6,952 bases of DNA from Candidatus Faecivivens stercoravium (GTDB taxonomy: Bacteria; Bacillota; Clostridia; Oscillospirales; Ruminococcaceae), in contig DVHA01000167.1 in the NCBI GenBank assembly GCA_018712425.1, positions 1-6,952 on the forward strand, written 5' to 3'. Both the position numbers and the translations under genes were made by a program. Positions 1 to 6,220 of the stretch are shown piece by piece (within the stretch, counting starts at the first letter, position 1; the number at the start of each line of letters is the position of its first letter). The notes beneath the pieces are model-generated. The model was not told the origin of the DNA and made no database searches. It saw nothing but the letters and a program-made list of their open reading frames with translations.

Positions 1-62
1 TTGGAAAAAACCTAAAAAAATAACAGCCTGTACTCTGTACAGCCTGATTGTTTCCGTCTTTT

Positions 63-133
63 TTTGGCATGGCAAGTAGACCGAACGGGGTGACAAACGC
101 TTCGGTTTATTTGTTGTGCCAAATTTTAATTTT
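63..133 (+). terminator. Long hairpin with T-rich tail, probable terminator of an upstream unit
   Basis: Bases 63-85 pair with 101-123 without interruption: 23 pairs around a 15-base loop, with two further pairs possible inside (86-87 with 98-99). The 3' arm runs into TTTTAATTTT at 124-133. Five pairs (70/116, 71/115, 72/114, 76/110, 79/107) are G-T, which pair in plus-strand RNA but would be A-C mismatches in minus-strand RNA, so the structure belongs to plus-strand transcription. It lies just upstream of the promoter at 138-166, which fits the end of a preceding gene outside the window. The stem is longer than in a usual intrinsic terminator and the T tract is broken by AA, so a processing or stability hairpin is the alternative. 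Confidence 0.55.
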
Positions 134-137
134 CATC

Positions 138-166
138 TTGCCTTTTTCCGCTTTAAGTGCTATAAT
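138..166 (+). promoter_or_regulatory. Sigma-A type promoter with extended -10 for the CPS operon
   Basis: A perfect TATAAT at 161-166 is preceded by TG at 158-159 with one base between, the extended -10 form. The -35 element at 138-143 is TTGCCT (4 of 6 to consensus) with a 17-base spacer. A start site near 172-174 is expected. It is the only strong plus-strand promoter seen before the first gene and would give a leader of about 250 bases. This is inferred from consensus only. Confidence 0.7.
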
Positions 167-172
167 AGGGGC

Positions 173-420
173 AAAGAATCTGAAGAAGTTGGTAAAAGAA
201 TGCGTAAATAATACGCAAAATACTACAAAACGCAAATTTTGTGGTTTATCCTTTTGTAATTGGTTTTCAAAAATCGTTACAAAAGGACGATTTTACTGTA
301 GTTTTGCGGAATTATGGCCATTGTTTTTCCCTTCGGGTTCTTGGATGTCCATCCTCCGTGTGCCCTCACGATTGCGTGGACGATGTGGAAAAAGTGTTAT
401 AGATTGGAGAGAAGGCTCGA
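173..420 (+). promoter_or_regulatory. Structured 5' leader of the CPS operon, candidate attenuator or antitermination leader
   Basis: There is no convincing gene between the promoter and the first start codon. Strong stems are visible. Hairpin 1: 201-206 with 212-217. Hairpin 2: 222-230 with 237-245, one G-T pair. Hairpin 3: 249-260 with 276-287, continued by 262-266 with 271-275 across one bulged base. A long-range stem pairs 214-219 with 303-308 and 222-227 with 297-302, 12 Watson-Crick pairs around a two-base bulge. It encloses hairpin 3 but excludes hairpins 1 and 2. A further stem, 270-277 with 287-294, excludes hairpin 3. The exclusive folds resemble a switchable leader. Long polysaccharide operons in Bacillota are known to use processive antitermination (EAR RNA, LoaP), but I recognise neither element here. 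From about 310 to 405 only short weak palindromes are seen (314-321, 367-378). The Shine-Dalgarno of the first gene is at 406-415. Confidence 0.5.
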
Positions 421-1182
421 ATGGATGTAAACAAAGACGATACGATAGAAATTGATTTACTTGCACTGGCGCGGGCAGTCTGGAAGCGGATCTGGGCGGT
501 GATTGCCGCCGTTGTCATCGGTGCGGGCAGCGCCTTTTGTATCGCCCAGTTTCTGGTTACGCCGATGTATGAGGCAAAAGCAATGCTGTACGTCAACAAC
601 AGTTCGATTTCAGTCGGCAATACGTCGTTCAGCATATCGTCCGGCGAATTGACGGCTGCGCAGAGCCTGGTGCGGACATACATTGTCATTTTAAAGAGCC
701 GTCAGGTGCTCAACACCATCATCGATCAGGCCAGCCTTCCTTATACATATGAGGAACTGGAGGAAATGGTCGATGCGGAGGCGGTGGATAATACCGAAAT
801 CTTTGAGGTTGTCATTACCGATGCCGATCCGGAAGAGGCGGAGCTGATTGCCAACACGATTGCCAACGTCCTGCCGGACAAGATCGCCGACATTGTCGAG
901 GGCAGTTCAGTCCGGATCGTCGACTACGCGGTTGTCCCGGCCTATCCGGTCTCGCCGAGCGTCATCAAGTATACGCTGGTCGGGTTCCTGCTGGGCGGCG
1001 TGCTGAGCGTCGGCGTCATCATCCTGCTGGAACTGATCAACGATACCATCCAGTCGGAGGACTACCTTATCCAGACCTATGAGCTGCCGATCCTGGCGGC
1101 TGTCCCGTCGATGGAATCCCGCTCCGGGAGGTCCGGGCATCAGCCGGCATCCCGGCCGGCGGCAAAGGGAGGTGAAGACTGA
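421..1182 (+). CDS. Wzz/CpsC-type polysaccharide co-polymerase, adaptor of the tyrosine kinase
   Basis: A 253-residue membrane protein of the chain-length-determinant family (CpsC of streptococci, YveK/CapA of bacilli and staphylococci). It is expected to set polymer length and activate the BY-kinase encoded next. A short cytoplasmic N-terminus with the typical IDLLAL stretch (11-16) leads to a first membrane segment at about 24-44. The extracellular Wzz domain spans about 50-180. A Pro-rich motif, PAYPVSPS (173-180), sits just before the second membrane segment (about 183-204), as usual in this family. The cytoplasmic tail carries the conserved ELPILAAVP (221-229) and ends in a low-complexity Ser/Arg/Gly/Pro stretch. 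As in Gram-positive systems the kinase domain is a separate protein. GGAGAGAAGG at 406-415 supports the ATG at 421. The stop overlaps the next start by one base (TGATG). The family is sure; the polymer is unknown. Confidence 0.93.
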   Translation: MDVNKDDTIEIDLLALARAVWKRIWAVIAAVVIGAGSAFCIAQFLVTPMYEAKAMLYVNNSSISVGNTSFSISSGELTAAQSLVRTYIVILKSRQVLNTIIDQASLPYTYEELEEMVDAEAVDNTEIFEVVITDADPEEAELIANTIANVLPDKIADIVEGSSVRIVDYAVVPAYPVSPSVIKYTLVGFLLGGVLSVGVIILLELINDTIQSEDYLIQTYELPILAAVPSMESRSGRSGHQPASRPAAKGGED

Positions 1183-1952
1183 TGTTTTCCTTTAAAGAGA
1201 AAAAGGCGCAGAAGGGGTTCCCCAGCGTTGATTTTGAACAGAAGAGGATGATCGGTCAGGGGCTGAACTTTGCTTCATCGGAGGCGTATAAGCTGCTGCG
1301 GACCAACCTGATGTTCTCCTTTGTCGACAGCGACGCGAAACGGGTGATCGGCATCACCAGTTCGGTCAAGGGGGAAGGGAAGAGCATCACCTCCATCAAC
1401 CTGGCCAACGCGATTGCCGAGACCGGCAAGCGGGTGCTGCTGGTCGAATGCGACCTGCGGCTGCCGACGATGGCCAAGCGGCTGAACCTTAAGTCGGAAC
1501 CGGGGCTCTCCAACCTGCTGGTAGGGCTCAGCTCTTCCTCCGAGGTGGTCCGCCGCGGGGTCCTGCGGGCGACGCTGGACGTCCTGCCGGCGGGGGCGGT
1601 CCCGCCCAACGCGTCTGAGCTTTTACAGTCCAGCCGGATGCAGTATACGATTGAGAAGTTCTCCGAGTATTACGATTATATCCTCCTGGACCTGCCGCCG
1701 GTGACGGTGGTCTCGGACGCGCTGATCGTCTCCCGTCTGACGGCGGGGATGGTGGTGGTTGTCCGGTCGGATTACGCCACCAAGGCGGTCCTGGGCGAGA
1801 CGATGCGCCAGCTGAAATATGTAAACGCCAAGGTCCTGGGGTTTGTCTTCAACGGCGTAAAGGAATCCGCCGGCAACTACTATAAGAAGTACTACCGCAA
1901 GGGGTACGGTTATGAGTATGGATACGGCGGCAATGAGGATGATGGAAAATGA
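1182..1952 (+). CDS. CpsD-type bacterial tyrosine kinase (BY-kinase)
   Basis: A 256-residue cytoplasmic autokinase that phosphorylates a C-terminal tyrosine cluster and works with the preceding co-polymerase to control CPS/EPS assembly. The oligomerisation motif EAYKLLRTN is at 34-42. Walker A is SSVKGEGKS at 60-68. Walker A' is VLLVECDLRLP at 85-95, with Glu89 where most relatives have Asp, while Asp91 is kept. Walker B is YILLDLPPV at 166-174. The tail 233-248 holds eight tyrosines (233, 234, 237, 238, 242, 244, 246, 248), the expected phosphorylation cluster. Length matches single-domain Gram-positive kinases. The start at 1182 overlaps the upstream stop and has GGGAGGTGA a few bases before it. 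The stop overlaps the phosphatase start (ATGA), so the two are probably translationally coupled. MinD/ParA relatives share the fold, but the tail and position make BY-kinase near certain. Confidence 0.95.
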   Translation: MFSFKEKKAQKGFPSVDFEQKRMIGQGLNFASSEAYKLLRTNLMFSFVDSDAKRVIGITSSVKGEGKSITSINLANAIAETGKRVLLVECDLRLPTMAKRLNLKSEPGLSNLLVGLSSSSEVVRRGVLRATLDVLPAGAVPPNASELLQSSRMQYTIEKFSEYYDYILLDLPPVTVVSDALIVSRLTAGMVVVVRSDYATKAVLGETMRQLKYVNAKVLGFVFNGVKESAGNYYKKYYRKGYGYEYGYGGNEDDGK

Positions 1953-2677
1953 TGGATTTCCACTCCCATGTCCTCCCGGGGATGGACGACGGCAGCCGGT
2001 CGGTGGAAGAGTCGATCGGGATGCTGCACCAGATGGCGGTCCAGGGGGTTAACCGGGTCGCCGCCACCTCCCATTTTTATGCGTTTAAGGAGTCGCCCGA
2101 GAGCTTCCTGTCCAGGCGGGCGGAAGCGGCGGCCTGTTTAAAGGAAGCGATGGAGCGGGAAGAAGGGCTTCCTGAAATCCATCTGGGCGCCGAGGTCCGC
2201 TACTATGAAGGGATGAGCCGGACCGAGGCCCTCCATGAGATGGTCATTGAGGGGACACGGCTCCTGCTGCTGGAGATGCCTTTTACCGCCTGGAATGAGC
2301 GGATGCTGTATGAGGTGCGGGAACTGGAGGATAACCTCCGCTGCACCGTCCTGATCGCCCACATCGAGCGGTACCTCCGTTTCCAGCGGGGGCAGTGGTT
2401 CTGGCATATGCTGGAAGAGATGCATGCGCTGATCCAGTCCAACGCCTCCTTTTTTATCGGAAGGCTCAGCCGCCCCCGGGCGCTCCGCCTGCTGACCGCT
2501 GACCGGATCCATCTGCTCGGGTCCGACAGCCACAATCTGGATACCCGGCCGCCCAACCTCGGCGCGGCCTGTGATATCATTTCCCGCCGTCTGGGCGCCG
2601 GGGCGGTCCGGCGGATCGGCGAGCGGGGAGAAAATCTACTTGTTCACGCAAGTGAAAGAAAGGATGTATTCACATGA
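1949..2677 (+). CDS. CpsB/YwqE-type PHP-family protein-tyrosine phosphatase
   Basis: A 242-residue metal-dependent phosphatase expected to dephosphorylate the neighbouring BY-kinase. PHP signatures are visible in order: DFHSHVLPGMDDGS at 3-16 (His5, His7, Asp13/14), ATSHFYA at 39-45 (His42), GAEVRYY at 80-86 (Glu82), IAHIERY at 136-142 (His138) and GSDSHN at 191-196 (Asp193, His195). These supply the usual metal ligands, so the enzyme should be active. The commonest form of the fourth motif is AHPERY; here Ile139 replaces the proline. Length is normal for the family. The start is the ATG at 1949, in a 4-base ATGA overlap with the kinase stop; a second ATG follows directly at 1952 and cannot be excluded. 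The stop overlaps the next start at 2674. This is not a low-molecular-weight Wzb-type phosphatase. Confidence 0.93.
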   Translation: MMDFHSHVLPGMDDGSRSVEESIGMLHQMAVQGVNRVAATSHFYAFKESPESFLSRRAEAAACLKEAMEREEGLPEIHLGAEVRYYEGMSRTEALHEMVIEGTRLLLLEMPFTAWNERMLYEVRELEDNLRCTVLIAHIERYLRFQRGQWFWHMLEEMHALIQSNASFFIGRLSRPRALRLLTADRIHLLGSDSHNLDTRPPNLGAACDIISRRLGAGAVRRIGERGENLLVHASERKDVFT

Positions 2678-3498
2678 AGAAGTTAACGGCAATTTTGGCA
2701 GCGCTGATGACAGCGGCCTGCATGACTGCCGGAACCGCAATGGCAGCCGATTTCACGCCCAGTGTCACCGGCAAAGCAGCCCCTGAAACCGTAACGGTCA
2801 CGACCGAAAGCGGCGAGGAAGCGGTTGCCATTATCCGCGATGCCAACGGAGCCGAAGTCCAGGGGCTCACCGCTGACAGTCTCACGGTAACGTCGGTGGC
2901 CAACGCCAGCACGGCGGATCCGGAAGTTACGGCGGCGCTGACCGCTGCCTATGCCCAGATCCAGGAGGCCTCTTCGGTCGCGGATCTGGTTCCGGATATC
3001 GACAGCGTGCTCGAAGCGGCCGGATCGGTGTTCACTTCCGCTGACCTGGTTGTCCGCGACCTGTTCGACGTCAGCATCGACGATGCTGCCAGAGAGCTGC
3101 TCGACGCCGGCAACTCGATCCAGATCGGCTTTAACCTCGGCATTTCCGCCGACGATGAAGTCTTCTGCCTGCACAACTATTCCGGCAGCGAGTGGGAACT
3201 GATTGACCCGTCCCTCGTTATTAACAATGGCGACGGCACCGTCACGGTCACCTTCTCCAGCCTTTCCCCGATTGCCTTCGCGGTCGGTTCGGAAGAAGCT
3301 GCCGCAATGACGGGTGAAGACGTCGCAGCCGATCCGGTCAGCGCGGAAGGCGCGATCGCCCCGGTTGCCGCGACCGTTTCGACTGCCGAAGAGCCTGCCG
3401 GTATGAGCAGCTATGAGATGCTCCTCTGGGGCGGCCTCGGTGCGGCTGTGATTATCGCGGCCGGCGCAGTCGTCCTGCTGGTTGTCAAGAAGAAGTAA
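2674..3498 (+). CDS. Secreted, C-terminally membrane-anchored protein of unknown function in the CPS operon
   Basis: I do not recognise a named family with confidence. The 274-residue product starts MKKLTAILAAL with a signal peptide and a plausible AMA cut after residue 24. Cys16 in TAAC is a poor lipobox alternative. The mature chain is acidic and rich in Ala, Val, Ser and Thr. Residues about 174-204 (WELIDPS ... NGDGTVTVTFSSLSPIAFAV) resemble a beta-rich module common in surface proteins of clostridia. A Pro/Ala/Glu-rich linker (about 206-243) leads to a hydrophobic segment at 250-271 and a KKK tail, so the body should sit outside, tethered by its C-terminus. There is no LPXTG sortase motif. 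AAAGGA at 2658-2663 and an ATGA overlap with the phosphatase stop support the start. The LCP gene begins 3 bases after its stop. A cell-surface or polymer-interacting role is only inferred from position. Confidence 0.85.
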   Translation: MKKLTAILAALMTAACMTAGTAMAADFTPSVTGKAAPETVTVTTESGEEAVAIIRDANGAEVQGLTADSLTVTSVANASTADPEVTAALTAAYAQIQEASSVADLVPDIDSVLEAAGSVFTSADLVVRDLFDVSIDDAARELLDAGNSIQIGFNLGISADDEVFCLHNYSGSEWELIDPSLVINNGDGTVTVTFSSLSPIAFAVGSEEAAAMTGEDVAADPVSAEGAIAPVAATVSTAEEPAGMSSYEMLLWGGLGAAVIIAAGAVVLLVVKKK

Positions 3499-3501
3499 CC
3501 A

Positions 3502-4524
3502 ATGCCCCGTGTAACGATGAAAAAAAGCCGGCTGCGGAAAGCCGCGGTCCTCATCCTTCTGTTTGCCTGTTTCCTCGGCGCTTTCAGCGCCATCGGGCTG
3601 TGGGAGAACCACCAGCGGGAACAGGCGGTCGCTTCCCAGGCGCAGATCGATGACGCGGCCCGGCGCCGGCGGGAGGGGTGGATCGAGGTGGACGGCCAGT
3701 GGTACGCGCCGCGGACCGACCTTGAGACACTCCTCGTCATCGGGGTTGATAAGATGGAGCCGCTCGTCAGTTCCGGCAGCTACAACAACGATGGGCAGGC
3801 GGACTTCCTCCTGCTGACCATCTTTGACAAGACCGCCAAGACGACGACGATCCTTCATATCAACCGCGATACGATGACCGATATCCCGATCCTCGGCGTC
3901 ACCGGGGAACCGGCAGGGACAATCTTCGCCCAGCTGGCGCTGGCCCATACCTACGGGGACGGGCTGGAGGACAGCTGTGAGAACACCGCCGACGCGGTTT
4001 CGATGCTGCTGGGCGGGGTGAAGATCGACCACTACGTCGGGATGACGATGGGGGCGGTCCCGCTGCTGAACGATATGGTGGGCGGGGTCACCGTTACGGT
4101 GCTGGATGACTTTTCCGGCATCGATGACAGCCTCGTAGAAGGGGAGACGGTCACCCTCCAGGGGGAACAGGCCCTTCACTATGTCCGGATCCGGCGGGGG
4201 CTGGAAGATTCCACCAACCTAAACCGGATGGAGCGGCAGCAGCAGTACCTGAATGCCCTGACCGGTCAGATTGAAAGCCTGGGGGATGGTTTTTCCCCGT
4301 CTTTCTCCGAACTTGACCAGCTCTCCCAGTATATTGTCTCCGACTGCTCCGTTCAGCAGCTGAACGACTTAACCCGGCGGTATGCGGGTTACGAAATGGC
4401 AGAGGAGATGCTGGATATCAAAGGGGAGGCCCGCCAGGGGACCGAATTTGTCGAGTACTATCCCGACGAAGAGGCCCTCCAGGAGCAGGTTTTGTCCTTA
4501 TTTTACGTACCTAAAGAGGCGTAA
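3502..4524 (+). CDS. LytR-CpsA-Psr (LCP) family transferase attaching polymer to peptidoglycan
   Basis: A 340-residue membrane enzyme of the LCP family, which moves polyprenyl-linked glycopolymers onto cell-wall peptidoglycan outside the membrane. A basic N-terminus precedes one membrane segment (about 14-32). A charged linker and a WIEVDGQWYAPRTD stretch (60-73) precede the domain. LCP landmarks are LLVIGVDK (77-84), GQADFLLLTI (98-107, Asp101), HINRDTM (119-125, Arg122), KIDHYVGM (174-181), VGGVTVTV (193-200), and GEQALHYVRIRRG (221-233) followed by NRMERQQQYL (241-250). The phosphate-binding arginines and the Asp of the family are present, so activity is expected. The usual N-F after the IDHYV motif is T-M here, a divergent subgroup. 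The start at 3502 has only a weak AAGAAG before it; ATG 3517 is in frame but has no better site. It is the last gene of the first cluster. Confidence 0.92.
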   Translation: MPRVTMKKSRLRKAAVLILLFACFLGAFSAIGLWENHQREQAVASQAQIDDAARRRREGWIEVDGQWYAPRTDLETLLVIGVDKMEPLVSSGSYNNDGQADFLLLTIFDKTAKTTTILHINRDTMTDIPILGVTGEPAGTIFAQLALAHTYGDGLEDSCENTADAVSMLLGGVKIDHYVGMTMGAVPLLNDMVGGVTVTVLDDFSGIDDSLVEGETVTLQGEQALHYVRIRRGLEDSTNLNRMERQQQYLNALTGQIESLGDGFSPSFSELDQLSQYIVSDCSVQQLNDLTRRYAGYEMAEEMLDIKGEARQGTEFVEYYPDEEALQEQVLSLFYVPKEA

Positions 4525-4525
4525 A

Positions 4526-4705
4526 CTAACGTCTCGGGTGCGGATGGTTTTCCTGCCAGTCGTGCAGGAAAGCCATCTGTTCCCGATCGTTCTGTTCCCG
4601 GTTCCGGCGGGAAGATAACCTCATGGCGCAGAGTGCGCAGAAAACGGCGGCCAGGATGACCAGCACCAGTATAGCCGCCAGCAAGCCTAAAACGCTCACA
4701 TCCAT
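4526..4705 (-). CDS. Small single-span membrane protein, hypothetical, opposite strand
   Basis: A 59-residue frame on the minus strand, convergent with the LCP gene (1 base between the stops). Residues about 4-28 are a strong hydrophobic segment; the rest is a charged tail with Arg/Glu/Gln and a His/Pro end, a normal small membrane protein plan. Support comes from upstream signals on the same strand: TATAAT at 4738-4733 and AAGGAG at 4713-4708. The site is only two bases from the ATG at 4705. A GTG two codons later (4699) has an ideal 8-base spacing and may be the true start, giving 57 residues. The frame is open upstream to 4846, but that would start before the -10. A strong hairpin at 4540-4580 lies in its 3' part, so this could instead be non-coding intergenic DNA. 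No function can be assigned. Confidence 0.55.
   Translation of the reverse strand: MDVSVLGLLAAILVLVILAAVFCALCAMRLSSRRNREQNDREQMAFLHDWQENHPHPRR
4540..4580 (+). other. Strong hairpin just downstream of the LCP gene
   Basis: Bases 4540-4556 pair with 4564-4580: 17 consecutive pairs with a 7-base loop. The central 14 pairs contain a single wobble (4548/4572) and two more wobbles lie near the base. It starts 16 bases after the LCP stop. No T tract follows, so it is not a classical intrinsic terminator; a 3'-end stabilising or processing hairpin is more likely. The wobbles pair in plus-strand RNA and would be mismatches in minus-strand RNA. It overlaps the last third of the small minus-strand frame. 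Confidence 0.55.
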
Positions 4706-4732
4706 TTCTCCTTCCGCGGCGATTCTGCCTAT

Positions 4733-4738
4733 ATTATA
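4733..4738 (-). promoter_or_regulatory. -10 element for the small minus-strand gene
   Basis: Read on the minus strand this is a perfect TATAAT. It lies about 27 bases before the ATG at 4705, giving a leader of about 20 bases that contains the AAGGAG site. The -35 region (4761-4756, CTGTTT) is poor and there is no TG extension. On the plus strand the same bases include TATTAT, so a weak opposing promoter cannot be excluded. Confidence 0.45.
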
Positions 4739-4795
4739 CCGTAGGTTAAGCGGAAAAACAGGGGGAGTTTGCGGATAGCTTGTGAATTTTTCTTG

Positions 4796-4804
4796 AAAGG
4801 TGAG
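4796..4804 (+). promoter_or_regulatory. Ribosome binding site that sets the sugar transferase start at 4811
   Basis: AAAGGTGAG lies six bases before the ATG at 4811, close to the consensus and at normal spacing. The in-frame TTG at 4769 would add 14 residues, but its purine run (4761-4766) is only two bases away. This selects 4811. Confidence 0.75.
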
Positions 4805-4810
4805 ACGCAG

Positions 4811-6220
4811 ATGTACAGACGAAACGAGCGGGGATGGTTCAAGCACCTCGATTTTCTGATGGTCGATTTAGTTGCGTTGGAACTTTCTTTTACCGTCGCC
4901 GTCCTCCTCCGCTTTGGTTTTGCGGGGCCCGCGGATGCCAGCCTGTATGGGAAGGTCGCGGTCCTTCTGGTCATCATCCACTGCTGTGTGGTCTTTTTCG
5001 ATGAAAGCTATCATGGGATCCTGCGCCGCGGGTACCTGATTGAGGCGAAAGCTACGGTTAAACATGTGGTGCTGGTGGTTGGGTTATTGCTTTTATACCT
5101 TTATCTGACCAAGCAGACCGAACTTGCGCGGATGTTCTTCCTCTATTTCGTCATAACGTCGCTGGTTCTGATCTGGGTTTTCCGGTGTCTCTACAAGAAA
5201 CTGTTAAAAGAGGCCCGCAGCCGGCCGTCTGAAAAACAGTACCGCCTGCTGGTGGCAACGGGAAGCGCCCATGTGGCGGACGTCCTGAAAAACCTGCGGG
5301 ACACCAGTGCCAAGATTGTCGGGCTCTGCCTGCTGGATCAGGACCGGATTGGGGAGAGCCTGGAAGGGATTCCGGTGGTGGCGTCGCAGGAGACGATGCT
5401 GGACTACATAAAGGGCAACGCAGTCGACGGGCTGTTCATCAGCTCGCCCAGTTCCCGGAAGCTGCCGGATATCCTGCTGGAGACCTGCATCCGGATGGGG
5501 ACTTCGGTCCACATCGGGATAATCGCGCCGAACCCCAACGGCGATAACCAGATCATTGAGTCGATGGGGGACTACACCGTATTGACCCGCAGCGTCCGGA
5601 TTGCGTCGGCGAGGCAGCTGCTTATCAAACGGGCCGTGGATATCTGCGCGGGGATTGCGGGTATTGTCCTCACCGGGATTGCCTGCCTGATTGTCGGGCC
5701 GATGATCTATAAGGCCAGCCCGGGGCCGATCTTCTTCTCCCAGACCCGGGTCGGGAAGAACGGGCGGAAGTTTAAGATCTACAAGTTCCGGTCGATGTAT
5801 ATGGATGCTGAGGAGCGGAAGAAGGAGCTGATGGCCCGGAATAAGATCGCCGATGGGCTGATGTTCAAGATGGATGACGACCCGCGGATTATCAAGGGCA
5901 TCGGGCATTTCATCCGGGATTACAGCATCGACGAGCTGCCGCAGTTTATCAATGTGCTGAGAGGGGAGATGAGCCTGATCGGCACCCGGCCGCCGACGGT
6001 GGAGGAGTATGAGAAATACGACTACCACCACAAGGTCCGGCTGGCGATTAAGCCGGGGATCACCGGGATGTGGCAGGTGAGCGGGCGGAGCAACATCACC
6101 GATTTTGAGGAGGTGGTCAAGCTGGACGCCAGCTATATCACCAACTGGACGCTTGGGCTGGATTTCAAAATTCTGCTGAAGACGGTCAAGGTTGTCCTGC
6201 AGCGGGATGGAGCTGTTTGA
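4811..6220 (+). CDS. Polyprenyl glycosylphosphotransferase initiating CPS/EPS repeat synthesis (WcaJ/CpsE type)
   Basis: A 469-residue membrane enzyme that transfers a sugar-1-phosphate from a UDP-sugar to undecaprenyl phosphate, the first step of repeat-unit assembly. The N-terminal half has four hydrophobic segments (about 13-36, 47-64, 84-100, 107-126), then a Rossmann-like CoA-binding type domain (about 144-240). A further hydrophobic stretch (276-300) opens the bacterial sugar transferase domain. Its signatures are KRAVDI (273-278), SPGPIFFSQTRVG (303-315), FKIYKFRSM (321-329), DDDPRI (355-360), IDELPQFINVLRGEMSLIG (373-391) and KPGITGMWQVSGRS (414-427). Asp374-Glu375 match the catalytic Asp-Glu pair known in PglC. 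Substrate (glucose, galactose or an N-acetyl sugar) cannot be told. The ATG 4811 is chosen from its Shine-Dalgarno. The stop overlaps the VanZ-like start by one base. No clear plus-strand promoter is seen at 4525-4810. Confidence 0.95.
   Translation: MYRRNERGWFKHLDFLMVDLVALELSFTVAVLLRFGFAGPADASLYGKVAVLLVIIHCCVVFFDESYHGILRRGYLIEAKATVKHVVLVVGLLLLYLYLTKQTELARMFFLYFVITSLVLIWVFRCLYKKLLKEARSRPSEKQYRLLVATGSAHVADVLKNLRDTSAKIVGLCLLDQDRIGESLEGIPVVASQETMLDYIKGNAVDGLFISSPSSRKLPDILLETCIRMGTSVHIGIIAPNPNGDNQIIESMGDYTVLTRSVRIASARQLLIKRAVDICAGIAGIVLTGIACLIVGPMIYKASPGPIFFSQTRVGKNGRKFKIYKFRSMYMDAEERKKELMARNKIADGLMFKMDDDPRIIKGIGHFIRDYSIDELPQFINVLRGEMSLIGTRPPTVEEYEKYDYHHKVRLAIKPGITGMWQVSGRSNITDFEEVVKLDASYITNWTLGLDFKILLKTVKVVLQRDGAV

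Noticed and set aside
22..65. Hairpin CTGTAC-TCT-GTACAG (28-42) followed by seven T at 59-65 as a second terminator
   Set aside because: The stem is only 6 pairs and the T run begins 16 bases after it, and these T bases are also part of the next, much stronger hairpin.
48..455. Plus-strand frame running through the leader into the first gene
   Set aside because: It begins at a non-ATG codon inside a hairpin region, crosses the promoter and all leader stems, overlaps the start of the co-polymerase and shows no protein-like features.
2713..2724. Lipoprotein signal with Cys16 in the unknown surface protein
   Set aside because: Position -3 is Thr rather than Leu-like, the Cys lies within the hydrophobic core, and a good AMA signal-peptidase site follows. 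It is not fully excluded.
2683..4179. A 498-codon open frame on the minus strand
   Set aside because: It lies opposite two well-supported genes, has no membrane or family motif and no ribosome site, and its His/Arg/Asp/Gly-rich translation is typical of the antisense of GC-rich codons.
4577..4600. Direct repeat of CTGTTCCCG
   Set aside because: Only two short copies; it corresponds to a repeated REQ in the small minus-strand frame and has no array structure.
4769..4810. Earlier TTG start for the sugar transferase
   Set aside because: The purine run is only two bases from the TTG, while ATG 4811 has AAAGGTGAG at normal spacing and gives the typical N-terminus.
5204..6031. A 275-codon minus-strand frame
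   Set aside because: It mirrors the conserved sugar transferase domain, with the same skewed composition and no family signal.
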